Of a DNA stretch of 64,000 nt, positions 37,300 through 44,734 are shown one piece after another. The stretch lies in NCBI RefSeq assembly GCF_009739905.1, contig NZ_CP034279.1:3782001-3846000 (forward strand). Reading direction: 5' to 3'. Source of the DNA: Streptomyces ficellus. Its GTDB lineage: Bacteria > Actinomycetota > Actinomycetes > Streptomycetales > Streptomycetaceae. The stretch's first letter is position 1, and each line of letters opens with the position of its first letter. A model generated the notes under the pieces. That model worked only from the letters and a program-made list of their open reading frames with translations. It had not been told where the DNA came from and did no database searches. Both the position numbers and the translations under genes were made by a program.

Positions 37300-37415
37300 C
37301 GTGCCACAGGGCGGAAACGGCCGCCGCCGACAACGGAAACACACCCTCGCAGTGCTCAGAGCCTGAGAGGCTGTAGCCGGAGGGACTGGAGCCGAGGAAG
37401 ACGGAGTGCCCCGCA

Positions 37416-38693
37416 TTGATCATCTTGGACGCGAACATCCTCAAGGGCACCTCTCTCCGGGGTCCTGCCGCTGACGTGCTCCGTGCCATCCGGGCGGCGG
37501 GCGGTGAGCGCGTGGCCGCTCCGTGGATCGCCGTGGAGGAGGTCGCCGCACAACAAGCCCTGGCCTACCAGGAGAAGCACGACGTTGCTATGGACGCTGT
37601 AAACAAGCTTCGGAGGGCCACGCCCTGGGAGCACGTACCCCACCCGAAGAGGTGGTCTGCCGAGCATGTACGTGCTCACTGGCGGCAGCGGTACGCGTCT
37701 ATCGCGGAGGTCATCGAGACCTCACCGGAGGGCTATAGGCAGGCCATGTTCCGAGAAACGAACCTGATTGCCCCGTGCAAGAGCGTCAACAGCGGAAAGA
37801 ACAAGACTGGCGCCCGGGATGCCGCGATCTGGCTGACGGCAGTCGAGTACGCGCGCACCCATCCGGAAGAAACGGTGTACTTCGTCAGCGACAACACGAT
37901 GGACTTCGGCGATGGCACGTCGTTCCCGGTGCCGATGGGTAAGGATATCGACGGCATGGAAGACCGGTTCTTCCTATTCACCTCGCTCGACGGCATCGTG
38001 ACGAAGTTTGCGAGAGAGCTAGAGGCCAGCGCCGAGGACGTTCAGGGTCTCCTCGACACCAAGGAGACCCGCGCGACAATCTTGGAAGCAGCCCGCGCCG
38101 CGGCCAAGCGCTACCGGACGATCCACGGTCTGCGGGTCACCCTTTCCGCGGACGCTATCGCCAGCACGGACAGACTTTTTCCTGAGGCGGCCTCCCCTTG
38201 GCGGCCGACCGAAGTGACGCTGGACAAGGTTCTGGAGGTGAGCGGCCGTGAGGTTGGGGGTCACCACTGGTTCACCGCTTGGGCGCGGTGGGTGCTCACC
38301 GAGAACAAGCCCCGTCCGGCCTTCCCTACCGATCGCTTGGCATACGCCTGGGAGACCCGAATCCTGTTGAGCACCACGGCCGACAAGGCCCTTACGGTGC
38401 TCGACTTCAGGCGTCCCGGGCCTATCTCGCCAGAGGACGTCCCGAGGTTGCCGGAAGTGCCCCACACGGCGGGCGACCCGAAGGCGATCGCGGCAGCACG
38501 AAGGCTCTTTGAGAACCCGGAGTTCCGGGCTGCCCTGGAAGGCATGGCCGCGGTGTCGGTGCGCGACCTCACATCTATGCGGGCGGTGATCGACCAGATG
38601 TTCAACCACCGAGAGATGGCCAGTGAGGTGACCGACCGGCTCTCTGAGACCCTGCGCACGTTGCAGATCGAGGACCCTGGCGAGGATATCTAG
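37416..38693 (+). CDS. PIN-domain protein (DUF4935-like), element cargo
   Basis: 425 residues from a TTG start with a GGAG site nine bases upstream; the codon choice is unusual, but the first residues IILDAN fit a PIN fold exactly. Metal ligands are visible: Asp5, Glu41/42 (VEEVAAQQ), Asp135 (GARDAAIW) and Asp159/163 (FVSDNTMDF). These make a Mg-dependent RNase likely. About 250 residues of unknown, partly helical sequence follow. DUF4935-type PIN proteins are not ordinary VapC toxins, and no antitoxin-sized gene precedes it. It is followed by a HEPN-type gene. I infer a defence or maintenance function. Confidence 0.72.
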   Translation: MIILDANILKGTSLRGPAADVLRAIRAAGGERVAAPWIAVEEVAAQQALAYQEKHDVAMDAVNKLRRATPWEHVPHPKRWSAEHVRAHWRQRYASIAEVIETSPEGYRQAMFRETNLIAPCKSVNSGKNKTGARDAAIWLTAVEYARTHPEETVYFVSDNTMDFGDGTSFPVPMGKDIDGMEDRFFLFTSLDGIVTKFARELEASAEDVQGLLDTKETRATILEAARAAAKRYRTIHGLRVTLSADAIASTDRLFPEAASPWRPTEVTLDKVLEVSGREVGGHHWFTAWARWVLTENKPRPAFPTDRLAYAWETRILLSTTADKALTVLDFRRPGPISPEDVPRLPEVPHTAGDPKAIAAARRLFENPEFRAALEGMAAVSVRDLTSMRAVIDQMFNHREMASEVTDRLSETLRTLQIEDPGEDI

Positions 38694-38846
38694 AGTGTGT
38701 TCGCGGAGTCGTGAGATGGCGCATATACCACTGAAACCGGTCTCGACTAGGCACATCGCCCGATCGAGCGAAAAAATCATTGCCCGCACTTGAGCGATAA
38801 AGTATCGTCCCTCTCACCTAGCAACCCAAGCGCCGGGAGCACCAGC

Positions 38847-39794
38847 ATGGGGACTAAGTCTGCTTTCTTGCTACCCGGAGGGTACTGGCCCATTCGTGAG
38901 CCCCCGTTCGAGCCCGTTATAGCGCACGACGTCTTCTTTACAGAAATCGGCTCCTGGTCCCTCAATTGTGGGGTTTCAATCTCGGTGCGACAGGGCGGCT
39001 TGGTCGTATTTGACTTCGCCGAATACCCGGCCGGGATCATGTCGGTGACCGGCGGCCCAGAGTACTTCGGAAGCCTTATGCGCGCCACGCAAGCCCGGGT
39101 AAAACTGATCAACGCATTTTCTCTATGCCTACATTCATCCCGGTCGATGAACGAAAATCTGGGCACTGACACCTTCCAGATCCGCCACAGAGACCTGGTG
39201 CATCCCGGCGCGGAGAGCTCCGAGGGAATGGGAGGGCTTGGTCTTCAAGGGTTCCCTCCGATGGTCAACGGAGGCTATTTGCGGGAGCGGCACCGGCACG
39301 GCGTCGTACCGGAAATTTCCCTTAGCCGAGCGTTCGAGACGCTCGACTTTGTAGTCCAACATGAATCAGATAAGGCTCTTGACCTGGTGACCCTGCTGAA
39401 TGATGCAGCCACCCTGTACGGCAATCACCAATTTCACTCCAGCCTGATCACCGCATGGACTCTTTGCGAGACGATTCTGCAACACAAGTGGTCCTCTTAC
39501 ATAGAGGCGCAGGCGCACAGTGAGGTGAAGTCTGTACGCCGCCAAAAATTGACTGGTCGGGACTTCACAGCCTCCGTCGTCTCCGAAGTTCTGGAGCTTG
39601 CAGGTGCCATCAATAAGGACACCTTGACCGCACTTGACAAGGCACGAAAAGCTCGCAATGCATGGATGCATAGCATCAAGTCGCCCGTCTATGGTGACGC
39701 CAGCGACTGCCTCGTGCTCGCAGCGGCTATGTTGAGCGAAAATATTGGTCGCGAAGTCAGAGTAAATGTTGGCCTGAGCGCCACAGGCTTCTGA
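38847..39794 (+). CDS. HEPN-domain protein with Rx4H motif, element cargo
   Basis: 315 residues from an ATG with a GGGAG site eight bases away. The first 150 residues are beta-rich and unknown. The C-terminal 130 residues are helical, with SSLITAWTLCETILQ and then ARKARNAWMHS, where Arg270-Asn271 and His275 form the Rx4H motif of HEPN RNases such as ApeA-type proteins. The gene has clearly lower GC and freer codon use than its neighbours, a sign of recent transfer. It lies 153 bases after the PIN gene on the same strand. Family placement is by motif only; RNase activity and a defence role are inferred. Confidence 0.6.
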   Translation: MGTKSAFLLPGGYWPIREPPFEPVIAHDVFFTEIGSWSLNCGVSISVRQGGLVVFDFAEYPAGIMSVTGGPEYFGSLMRATQARVKLINAFSLCLHSSRSMNENLGTDTFQIRHRDLVHPGAESSEGMGGLGLQGFPPMVNGGYLRERHRHGVVPEISLSRAFETLDFVVQHESDKALDLVTLLNDAATLYGNHQFHSSLITAWTLCETILQHKWSSYIEAQAHSEVKSVRRQKLTGRDFTASVVSEVLELAGAINKDTLTALDKARKARNAWMHSIKSPVYGDASDCLVLAAAMLSENIGREVRVNVGLSATGF

Positions 39795-39817
39795 CGTGAC
39801 TATTTCGTCGGCAGTAA

Positions 39818-40399
39818 TTACGGTGCGAGGGGTGTCGGAATCGGTACAGCGGAGGGTGTGGGCGTCTCGTCCTTAAAGCCATGGTCAGCTGGGCATGTTC
39901 GACGCTGAGCCAGCCACCCAGACACCCTGGGGCCGCCGTTGACCGCCCCACCTTCGAGGACAGTTCGGACGTGGTGGAAGCCATGGCGTAGGTAGTAGGC
40001 CTGAAGGGGTTGGTTAGTCGTCCAGGCGTCGAGGCGGAGCCACGTAGCTGAGGCTCGATGCGCCCTATCACCCGCCCAGTCGAGAAGCCTGCCACCTAGG
40101 TCCCGACCAGCGTGTGTCCGTGCCACCGTCAGCTTGTTCACGAACATGGAGGGCTCGGCCAGTTCTGCCTCGGTCCACAGACCCGCCTCCACCTCGGGCG
40201 TCAGGGTGATCGTGGCCGCGGTGACGGCTCCGTCGCGGACCATGAACACCACACCCGCCTCGATGGTCGCCATGAGGCGATCCGCCGGATAGGGGCGACG
40301 CCACTGGTCGCTCCCGAGCTTGCTCAACCAAGCTGCTGCCTCCTCGCGGAAGGCGAGCAACTTCGGCAGGTCGCTGGGCTCAGCGGGCACGATCCTCAC
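39818..40399 (-). CDS. GNAT-family N-acetyltransferase coupled to kor
   Basis: 193 residues from a GTG that overlaps the stop of the GntR repressor by four bases. The fold is GNAT: an N-terminal EPSDLPKLLAFREE helix, FMVRDGAVTAATITL, a KLTVARTHAGRDLGGRLLDWA acetyl-CoA loop, and the YYLRHGFHHV end. The substrate is unknown. Translational coupling to the master repressor of transfer is suggestive: it could modify an element or host protein when transfer is repressed. Confidence 0.82.
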   Translation of the reverse strand: MRIVPAEPSDLPKLLAFREEAAAWLSKLGSDQWRRPYPADRLMATIEAGVVFMVRDGAVTAATITLTPEVEAGLWTEAELAEPSMFVNKLTVARTHAGRDLGGRLLDWAGDRAHRASATWLRLDAWTTNQPLQAYYLRHGFHHVRTVLEGGAVNGGPRVSGWLAQRRTCPADHGFKDETPTPSAVPIPTPLAP

Positions 40400-41169
40400 T
40401 GGGGCTCATCCTCGCCTCGGGCGGACAGGTCGCCGATCTCGTAGTTCATGCGGTTCAGGTCCCCCCTGAACGTCGTCACCGTGCATCGGATCGGCCGATC
40501 TTTCGAGTAGCCCGTCCTCGTCCAGAGGAGCACCGGGACGCCCGCACCGACTTCGAGGAGCCGGGCTTCCTCCGGGGTGGGCATGCGGGTGGCGATCTCG
40601 TCGAAGTAGCCGATCTGTTCGACTCCGAGACTGGCCAGGTACCTGGTGGTGCCCTCTGCGATGTCTCCGGGCTCTGCCAGGCGGGGCCCCTGTCGCAAGA
40701 GCCACTCCGGGTAGTGGGTCGCCTGCGTGGACCACGGGACGTCGTCCACGAAGCGATGGCAGAACCGGAGCACCGTGGTGGAGCCCGCGTCGACACGCAG
40801 ACGTCCGGCCTGGTACGCCGGAGCGGGTTGCAGCTCCACTCGGAACGTCTGGCTGGGCCGGCGTCCCGCGTTCGTGACGTCGGTGCTGTACGCGTCGCCG
40901 TTCTGCGGGAACGTGAGGTTCTCGAACCGGGAGGCGTTCAGCTCGAACACCTCGTGCTTGGCCACCTCGTACCCGAGCCCCTGGCTGGACGAGATGAGCC
41001 CCTGGCTGACCAGCAGTCCTAGCCCGGATCGGACCGTGTTCCGTGAGGCGTCGAAGCGGGCAGACAGCTCGCTCTCCGACGGCAACCGCGACCCCGGCGG
41101 GTAGGTGCCGTTGTCGATCTCGCGGCGGAGCGCATCGGCCACCTGCCGGTACTTCGGTTGCTTGCTCAT
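40396..41169 (-). CDS. GntR-family transcriptional repressor (Kor-type)
   Basis: 257 residues from the ATG at MSKQPKYRQV. The N-terminal GntR winged helix (LPSESELSARFDASRNTVRSGL) is followed by a UTRA ligand-binding domain from about residue 90 to 245. In pSAM2 the equivalent KorSA represses transfer and replication genes. Here it is divergent from the transfer operon, and twin inverted copies of a 15-bp sequence lie in the intervening promoter region. It is the first gene of a two-gene operon with an acetyltransferase. Confidence 0.88.
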   Translation of the reverse strand: MSKQPKYRQVADALRREIDNGTYPPGSRLPSESELSARFDASRNTVRSGLGLLVSQGLISSSQGLGYEVAKHEVFELNASRFENLTFPQNGDAYSTDVTNAGRRPSQTFRVELQPAPAYQAGRLRVDAGSTTVLRFCHRFVDDVPWSTQATHYPEWLLRQGPRLAEPGDIAEGTTRYLASLGVEQIGYFDEIATRMPTPEEARLLEVGAGVPVLLWTRTGYSKDRPIRCTVTTFRGDLNRMNYEIGDLSARGEDEPQ

Positions 41170-41192
41170 GCCTTCATCATGACGCACTCGCG

Positions 41193-41307
41193 CAACTTGT
41201 TGGTACATGTGGGCCCCAATCCCTTGACGACTCACTGTCCGTGGGTGCAGCATCACTGCATCAGCTTGTACCAACAAGTTGAGCAAGCGGTGCAACACCG
41301 TTAAGTG
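41193..41307. promoter_or_regulatory. Twin kor operators and transfer-operon promoter
   Basis: CAACTTGTTGGTACA near the repressor gene recurs as its exact complement at 41267-41281. The second copy contains the dyad CTTGT-ACCA-ACAAG and overlaps TTGAGC, which lies 17 bases before TAAGTG. That pair is a good promoter for the rightward transfer operon. Binding by the divergent GntR protein is inferred. Confidence 0.7.
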
Positions 41308-41627
41308 TGCCCGCCTGCGCGAAATTCCGGTCGGGATAGCTCGTGCTCTCTGCGGGCCCCTTGCCGGTCGCTCCTTGAGAACTCAACAGAGTGCTGATTG
41401 AACGAGCCGCCTCTCGGATGAGGCGGCCGGCGCGGCGACGCCCGCGCCACAACCTCTCCGCAGCTTCGGCGGCTGCGGCCGGTTGCCTCCTCCGCCCGTC
41501 CGGCCTAGCGGCTGTACGGGCGGGGCTGAGGGGAGCCGGATATTCCGACTTCAACGGCGCGCGGCCCCGGTGTCCTACCACCGGGGCCGCTGTCGAGCCG
41601 TAGGACCTGCTAGGGAGACCACGACTC
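41308..41627 (+). promoter_or_regulatory. Long leader of the transfer operon, with hairpin
   Basis: About 300 bases separate the putative promoter from the first gene. They include a perfect 12-bp hairpin at 41561-41590 (GCGGCCCCGGTG and complement) without a T tract. It could be an attenuator or an mRNA-protecting structure. Confidence 0.55.
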
Positions 41628-41897
41628 ATGAAGCACATCGGTGCACTTCAGGCGGTTGTTACCGCCCCCGTGTCCGACGGCGAGCCGTCGAGCGCGGAGC
41701 TGGACGCGATTGATCACGAGATGCCGCTGATCCTGGCGGAAGTCGAGCTGCTGGACGCGCAGATCATGACCCTGGACCGGCCCGCCAGTGAGCTGGACGA
41801 GCGGCGGATCCGGCGGGCGCGGAACCGGGTGCTGGCCGCCCGTCGGGAGCTGACGAACAAGGCCACCACGGTGCTCGTGCCGGAGGTGGGGGCGTGA
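41628..41897 (+). CDS. DUF6284-like small protein, first gene of the transfer operon
   Basis: 89 residues, starting MKHIGALQAVVTAPVSDG behind an AGGGAG site. The conserved core ELDAIDHEMPLILAEVELLDAQI and RRIRRARNRVLAARREL suggests a two-helix protein. I recall this family at this position in many Streptomyces AICEs. Function unknown, perhaps regulatory or spread-related. Its stop overlaps the next start by four bases. Confidence 0.72.
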   Translation: MKHIGALQAVVTAPVSDGEPSSAELDAIDHEMPLILAEVELLDAQIMTLDRPASELDERRIRRARNRVLAARRELTNKATTVLVPEVGA

Positions 41898-42343
41898 GCC
41901 AGGCCGATGCCGCTCTCAGCGCGGCACACGCGGAGGTCAAGGCGGAGCTTGCCCGCACCGACACAAAAGCCTCACTGCTGCTGGCGTTCACCGGCGCCGG
42001 TCTCGCCGGTGTCTGGACGGTCGCCAGTAACGCCCACCTGCACCCGGTCGCGCTCGTGACCGGCGGGGCGGGTGTCGCCGTTCTCCTGGCCGTGGTGGCG
42101 CTGCTGCTGCGGGCGGTCCGCCCCAATCTGGGCGGAGGGTCCGGCTTCCCGAAGTGGGCCACGCTCACCCCGGAGCAGATCCGCACCACCCTCGCCGAGG
42201 ACGGGCGGGCGGAGGACATCGCGAACCTGTCCCGCATCGCCGTCAACAAGTTCGCCCGCCTTCAGCGCGCCATCGATCTCACGTACGCGGCCGGCGCCCT
42301 GCTCCTCGTTGCCGCCACGATCGCTGTGGTGGGTGGCGCATGA
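41894..42343 (+). CDS. Pycsar-effector-like (PycTM) membrane protein
   Basis: 149 residues. A helical N-terminus with ELARTDTKASLLLAFTGA leads to two transmembrane segments (about 28-46 and 52-75). A soluble loop with ARLQRAIDLTYAAG follows, and a last hydrophobic segment closes the protein. This is the layout of the PycTM/DUF5706 family, whose members can be cyclic-nucleotide-activated membrane-disrupting effectors. No nucleotide cyclase gene is nearby, and the protein is embedded by GTGA and ATGA overlaps in a transfer operon. A role in mycelial spread (Spd-like) is at least as likely. Confidence 0.65.
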   Translation: MSQADAALSAAHAEVKAELARTDTKASLLLAFTGAGLAGVWTVASNAHLHPVALVTGGAGVAVLLAVVALLLRAVRPNLGGGSGFPKWATLTPEQIRTTLAEDGRAEDIANLSRIAVNKFARLQRAIDLTYAAGALLLVAATIAVVGGA

Positions 42344-43200
42344 ACCGCAAGGCGAAAGCCCTCCTAGTCGCCGTGTTGATCGCGGTGGTCGGGATGGCGT
42401 TCCGGGTCTCCTGGAATGCCCTGCGGGACGTTGCCCGCGCGATCGGCGCGGACGGCACCGCCGCCACTCTCTACCCGTTCGTCGTCGACGGGCTTATGGC
42501 GCTGGCCCTGGTCGCCACTCTCGTGCTGACCGACCCGGCGGACAAGCGGTTCGCGCTGCGGGTGCTCGCGGCCTACACGCTTGCCTCGCTGGTCTTGAAC
42601 TACGTGCACGGCCTGGTGCCCGAGCTGCACAGTCGGTCGGTCGACTGGGGCCGACTGGCCGACTGGGATCCGGCGAACTGGGCGCTCGTGCTGCTGGCGA
42701 CGTCGCTCCCGGTCGGCTCCATCTACTTCGGGTCCGACTTGGTCGCCAAGGTTCTCCACCACCGACCGACTCTCCCCACAGATGCGGAGAAAACGGATCA
42801 GACCATGCTGAATCGGTCGATGCCTGACCTGGTGGAGTCGGCCCCGGAGCCGCCCGCCCTGGTGGCAGAACCGCCGCTCATCGAGCCGGTAGCGGTCGAC
42901 CTGCCGCACCCGACCGGAGAGCCTGCCGGGTCGGCCCCGGTCGAGGTGGTGGCTGCTGAGTCGGTCCGTCCGGTCCGGGCGACCGGTCGAGTACCGGAGG
43001 TGGCCCGCAGCGCCCGACCGACCCGGACTGCCGAGGAGCTGCTGAACGAGGCCCGGTCGGCAACAGGCGACTGGCCCGACTCCGATCTGACGGCGGAGCG
43101 CATTCGTAAGGCGGTGCGCACGTCGGCGGAGAAGGCCCGGACGCTTCGGGACACGCTGCGCGCGGAGCGAGCCGCCGGTGGTGAGACGGCGGCGGCATGA
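42340..43200 (+). CDS. DUF2637 membrane protein (spread protein)
   Basis: 286 residues from an ATG that overlaps the previous stop. Four hydrophobic segments occupy the first 135 residues, with the family-typical ATLYPFVVDGLMALALVA block. A Pro/Val-rich cytoplasmic region then ends in a helix-turn-helix-like basic segment (TAERIRKAVRTSAEKAR). Such proteins are common in AICE and plasmid transfer operons and are thought to aid spread between hyphal compartments. Confidence 0.82.
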   Translation: MNRKAKALLVAVLIAVVGMAFRVSWNALRDVARAIGADGTAATLYPFVVDGLMALALVATLVLTDPADKRFALRVLAAYTLASLVLNYVHGLVPELHSRSVDWGRLADWDPANWALVLLATSLPVGSIYFGSDLVAKVLHHRPTLPTDAEKTDQTMLNRSMPDLVESAPEPPALVAEPPLIEPVAVDLPHPTGEPAGSAPVEVVAAESVRPVRATGRVPEVARSARPTRTAEELLNEARSATGDWPDSDLTAERIRKAVRTSAEKARTLRDTLRAERAAGGETAAA

Positions 43201-43571
43201 CCGGCGCCGACTGCTACGACCCGACTGGCGCCCGGTTCGGCATTCCCACCTATCCCTGGCGCATGGCTCCGGACGGCTACGCCACCAGGCGTCAGCTCCG
43301 CGCCCGGGGCCTTCGGCCCGGGGGTCAGGAGGTGGCCGCTCAGGTGCTGCGTCCCCGCCGCCGACGCGAACCGCTCACCGCGTACCTGTACCGGGTCGAC
43401 CGGGCCAAGCCCGTGCGGCCGATGACGGCCCGCAAGTGGGCCGCACTGGCTCTCGCGATGCACGCCCGCCGCACCTGCCCGGTCTGCCGCCGGGATGTGG
43501 GCTACGTCATCCCGTCCTCGCTCGGCATGTGCACCCCGTGCGCCTACCCCGATGCGCAAGCGGCCGCCTGA
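43197..43571 (+). CDS. RRQRL-motif zinc-binding protein
   Basis: 124 residues, starting in the stop of the preceding gene (ATGA). The central ATRRQLRARGLRPGGQ motif is followed by a basic region and a C-terminal zinc ribbon, CPVC...CTPC. A conserved AICE accessory family without known function; the ribbon suggests nucleic-acid contact. Confidence 0.78.
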   Translation: MTGADCYDPTGARFGIPTYPWRMAPDGYATRRQLRARGLRPGGQEVAAQVLRPRRRREPLTAYLYRVDRAKPVRPMTARKWAALALAMHARRTCPVCRRDVGYVIPSSLGMCTPCAYPDAQAAA

Positions 43572-43612
43572 CCTTCCCCCTTTCCGCACGTCAACTGATC
43601 AAGGAGTCACCT

Positions 43613-43789
43613 GTGTTCGGTGTGCCCAAGCACAAGAAGTTCGGCTTCCGTCACTCCTTCAGGATCGTCCGCCGCATGAGCGACTACCACTTCCAGTGGT
43701 CCTGCCCGTGCGGCGCCAAGGGCTCCCACCGGCTCTACGACGACGCCTTGCAGGCCGGTGGCAGCCACGTCCGCAACGCCCGCCGCTAG
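43613..43789 (+). CDS. Mobile-element transfer protein, small
   Basis: 58 residues from a GTG with an AAGGAG site at ideal spacing. Basic N-terminus (KHKKFGFRHSFRIVRR) and a CPCGAKG zinc-knuckle-like motif, then YDDALQAGGSHVRNARR. It fits the short mobile element transfer proteins that lie before spdB genes in AICEs. Confidence 0.7.
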   Translation: MFGVPKHKKFGFRHSFRIVRRMSDYHFQWSCPCGAKGSHRLYDDALQAGGSHVRNARR

Positions 43790-43807
43790 CAGCCCGAGGA
43801 GACCATC

Positions 43808-44185
43808 GTGCAGAACCTGCCCGAACCGGCGCGGGTGGTGCAGCTCCCGGACGGCACCTACGCCTACGCCGACCACCTGCCCGCCATACAGCAGCCGGTA
43901 CAGCCGCAGATCGTTCACCAGCACATCCACCAGGCCCCGCCGGACCGCACGGTGCAGCGCGTTGCGCTCGGCTCCGGGGTCGGCGCCGGCGCGGTGGCCG
44001 CCGGGGTGTACTTCGGCCCGCTGCTGGTCAGCGCGCTGACCGCGATTGCCGCGAACCTCGCCCTGCTCGCGTTCGTCGCTGTCGCCATGGCGTGGGGCGT
44101 GGTCACTGTCGTCAGGAGCGTCGGTGGCGCGGAGGGCAAGGCTGCCGCCCAGTCCCTCAGCCGCTCCCGGCGGAAGGGGAAGTGA
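43808..44185 (+). CDS. SpdB-like membrane protein (DUF6251-like)
   Basis: 125 residues from a GTG. A Gln/His-rich soluble start (VVQLPDGTYAYADHLP, HQHIHQAPP) is followed by one or two hydrophobic segments (about 55-75 and 77-102) and a basic tail ending SRSRRKGK. Fits the small two-helix Spd proteins needed for intramycelial spread. The start spacing to the previous gene is 18 bases, so they are cotranscribed. Confidence 0.7.
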   Translation: MQNLPEPARVVQLPDGTYAYADHLPAIQQPVQPQIVHQHIHQAPPDRTVQRVALGSGVGAGAVAAGVYFGPLLVSALTAIAANLALLAFVAVAMAWGVVTVVRSVGGAEGKAAAQSLSRSRRKGK

Positions 44186-44186
44186 C

Positions 44187-44381
44187 ATGTTCCGTGCCGG
44201 AGACGAGGTGTTGATCGTCGCGTGCGAGGACGATCCCCGCGCGGTCGGTAAGACCGGCCGGGTGCTGGACGAGGTCCCGCCCGGCCCGCTCACCGGCGGC
44301 CGCTGGACCGTCGATCGGATCAGCCTTTTCGTCGCTCCAGTCCTGGTGCACACCCACGAGATCCGCAAGGTCAGCGGCTGA
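44187..44381 (+). CDS. Small SH3-like hypothetical protein
   Basis: 64 residues, ATG behind a GGAAGGGG site, one base after the previous stop. The sequence is short beta strands (FRAGDEVLIVACEDDP, KTGRVLDE, VLVHTHEIRKVS), which suggests a small barrel such as a KOW/SH3 fold. No function known. Confidence 0.6.
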   Translation: MFRAGDEVLIVACEDDPRAVGKTGRVLDEVPPGPLTGGRWTVDRISLFVAPVLVHTHEIRKVSG

Positions 44382-44456
44382 CGGCTGCCTGCCCGCCCCG
44401 ACTCGTTCCGGGGCGGGTGGGGAGCCGGACAGACCGGCCCCAGAAGGGCACCCCAC

Positions 44457-44642
44457 ATGGGCAAGCAGCCGGAACCCAAGCTCACCACCGCCGAGAAGGC
44501 GAAGGTCACCTACCTGGTCGCCCGCATGTGCAAGCGCGGCCTGGCCGGTGACGACGTCCACCAGGCCGACCTTGAGCGCAAGGTCGAGCGGATCGTCGAC
44601 GGCGCCCGCAAGCGCGAGGAACGCGCCGCGAAGAACAAGTAG
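44457..44642 (+). CDS. Small basic helical protein
   Basis: 61 residues, charged and helical throughout (TTAEKAKVTYLVARMCKRGL, DLERKVERIVDGARKREERAAK). A short inverted repeat in the preceding gap and a long hairpin after it isolate it within the operon. Function unknown. Confidence 0.55.
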   Translation: MGKQPEPKLTTAEKAKVTYLVARMCKRGLAGDDVHQADLERKVERIVDGARKREERAAKNK

Positions 44643-44648
44643 CACCGC

Positions 44649-44692
44649 CCCGGGGGCGGCCGTCCCGGCCAAGGAATCAGGCCGCCCCCGGG
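44649..44692 (+). promoter_or_regulatory. 13-bp hairpin before the translocase gene
   Basis: CCCGGGGGCGGCC and its complement with an 18-base loop. There is no T tract, so partial termination, mRNA processing or attenuation ahead of the potentially toxic tra gene are all possible. Confidence 0.6.
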
Positions 44693-44734
44693 CCCATCCC
44701 CGTCCAGCATCAGGCCAGACAGGAGAACCCCAGC

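Larger units (their letters stand above)
36376..37415. other. Largely non-coding, lower-GC stretch of the element
   Basis: No frame here combines a ribosome binding site with convincing codon use. It holds a 13-bp inverted repeat (described separately), two copies of CTGGCGAC 21 bases apart near 36509-36534, and a possible transposase scrap at its right end. It looks like a graveyard of past insertions. Confidence 0.5.
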
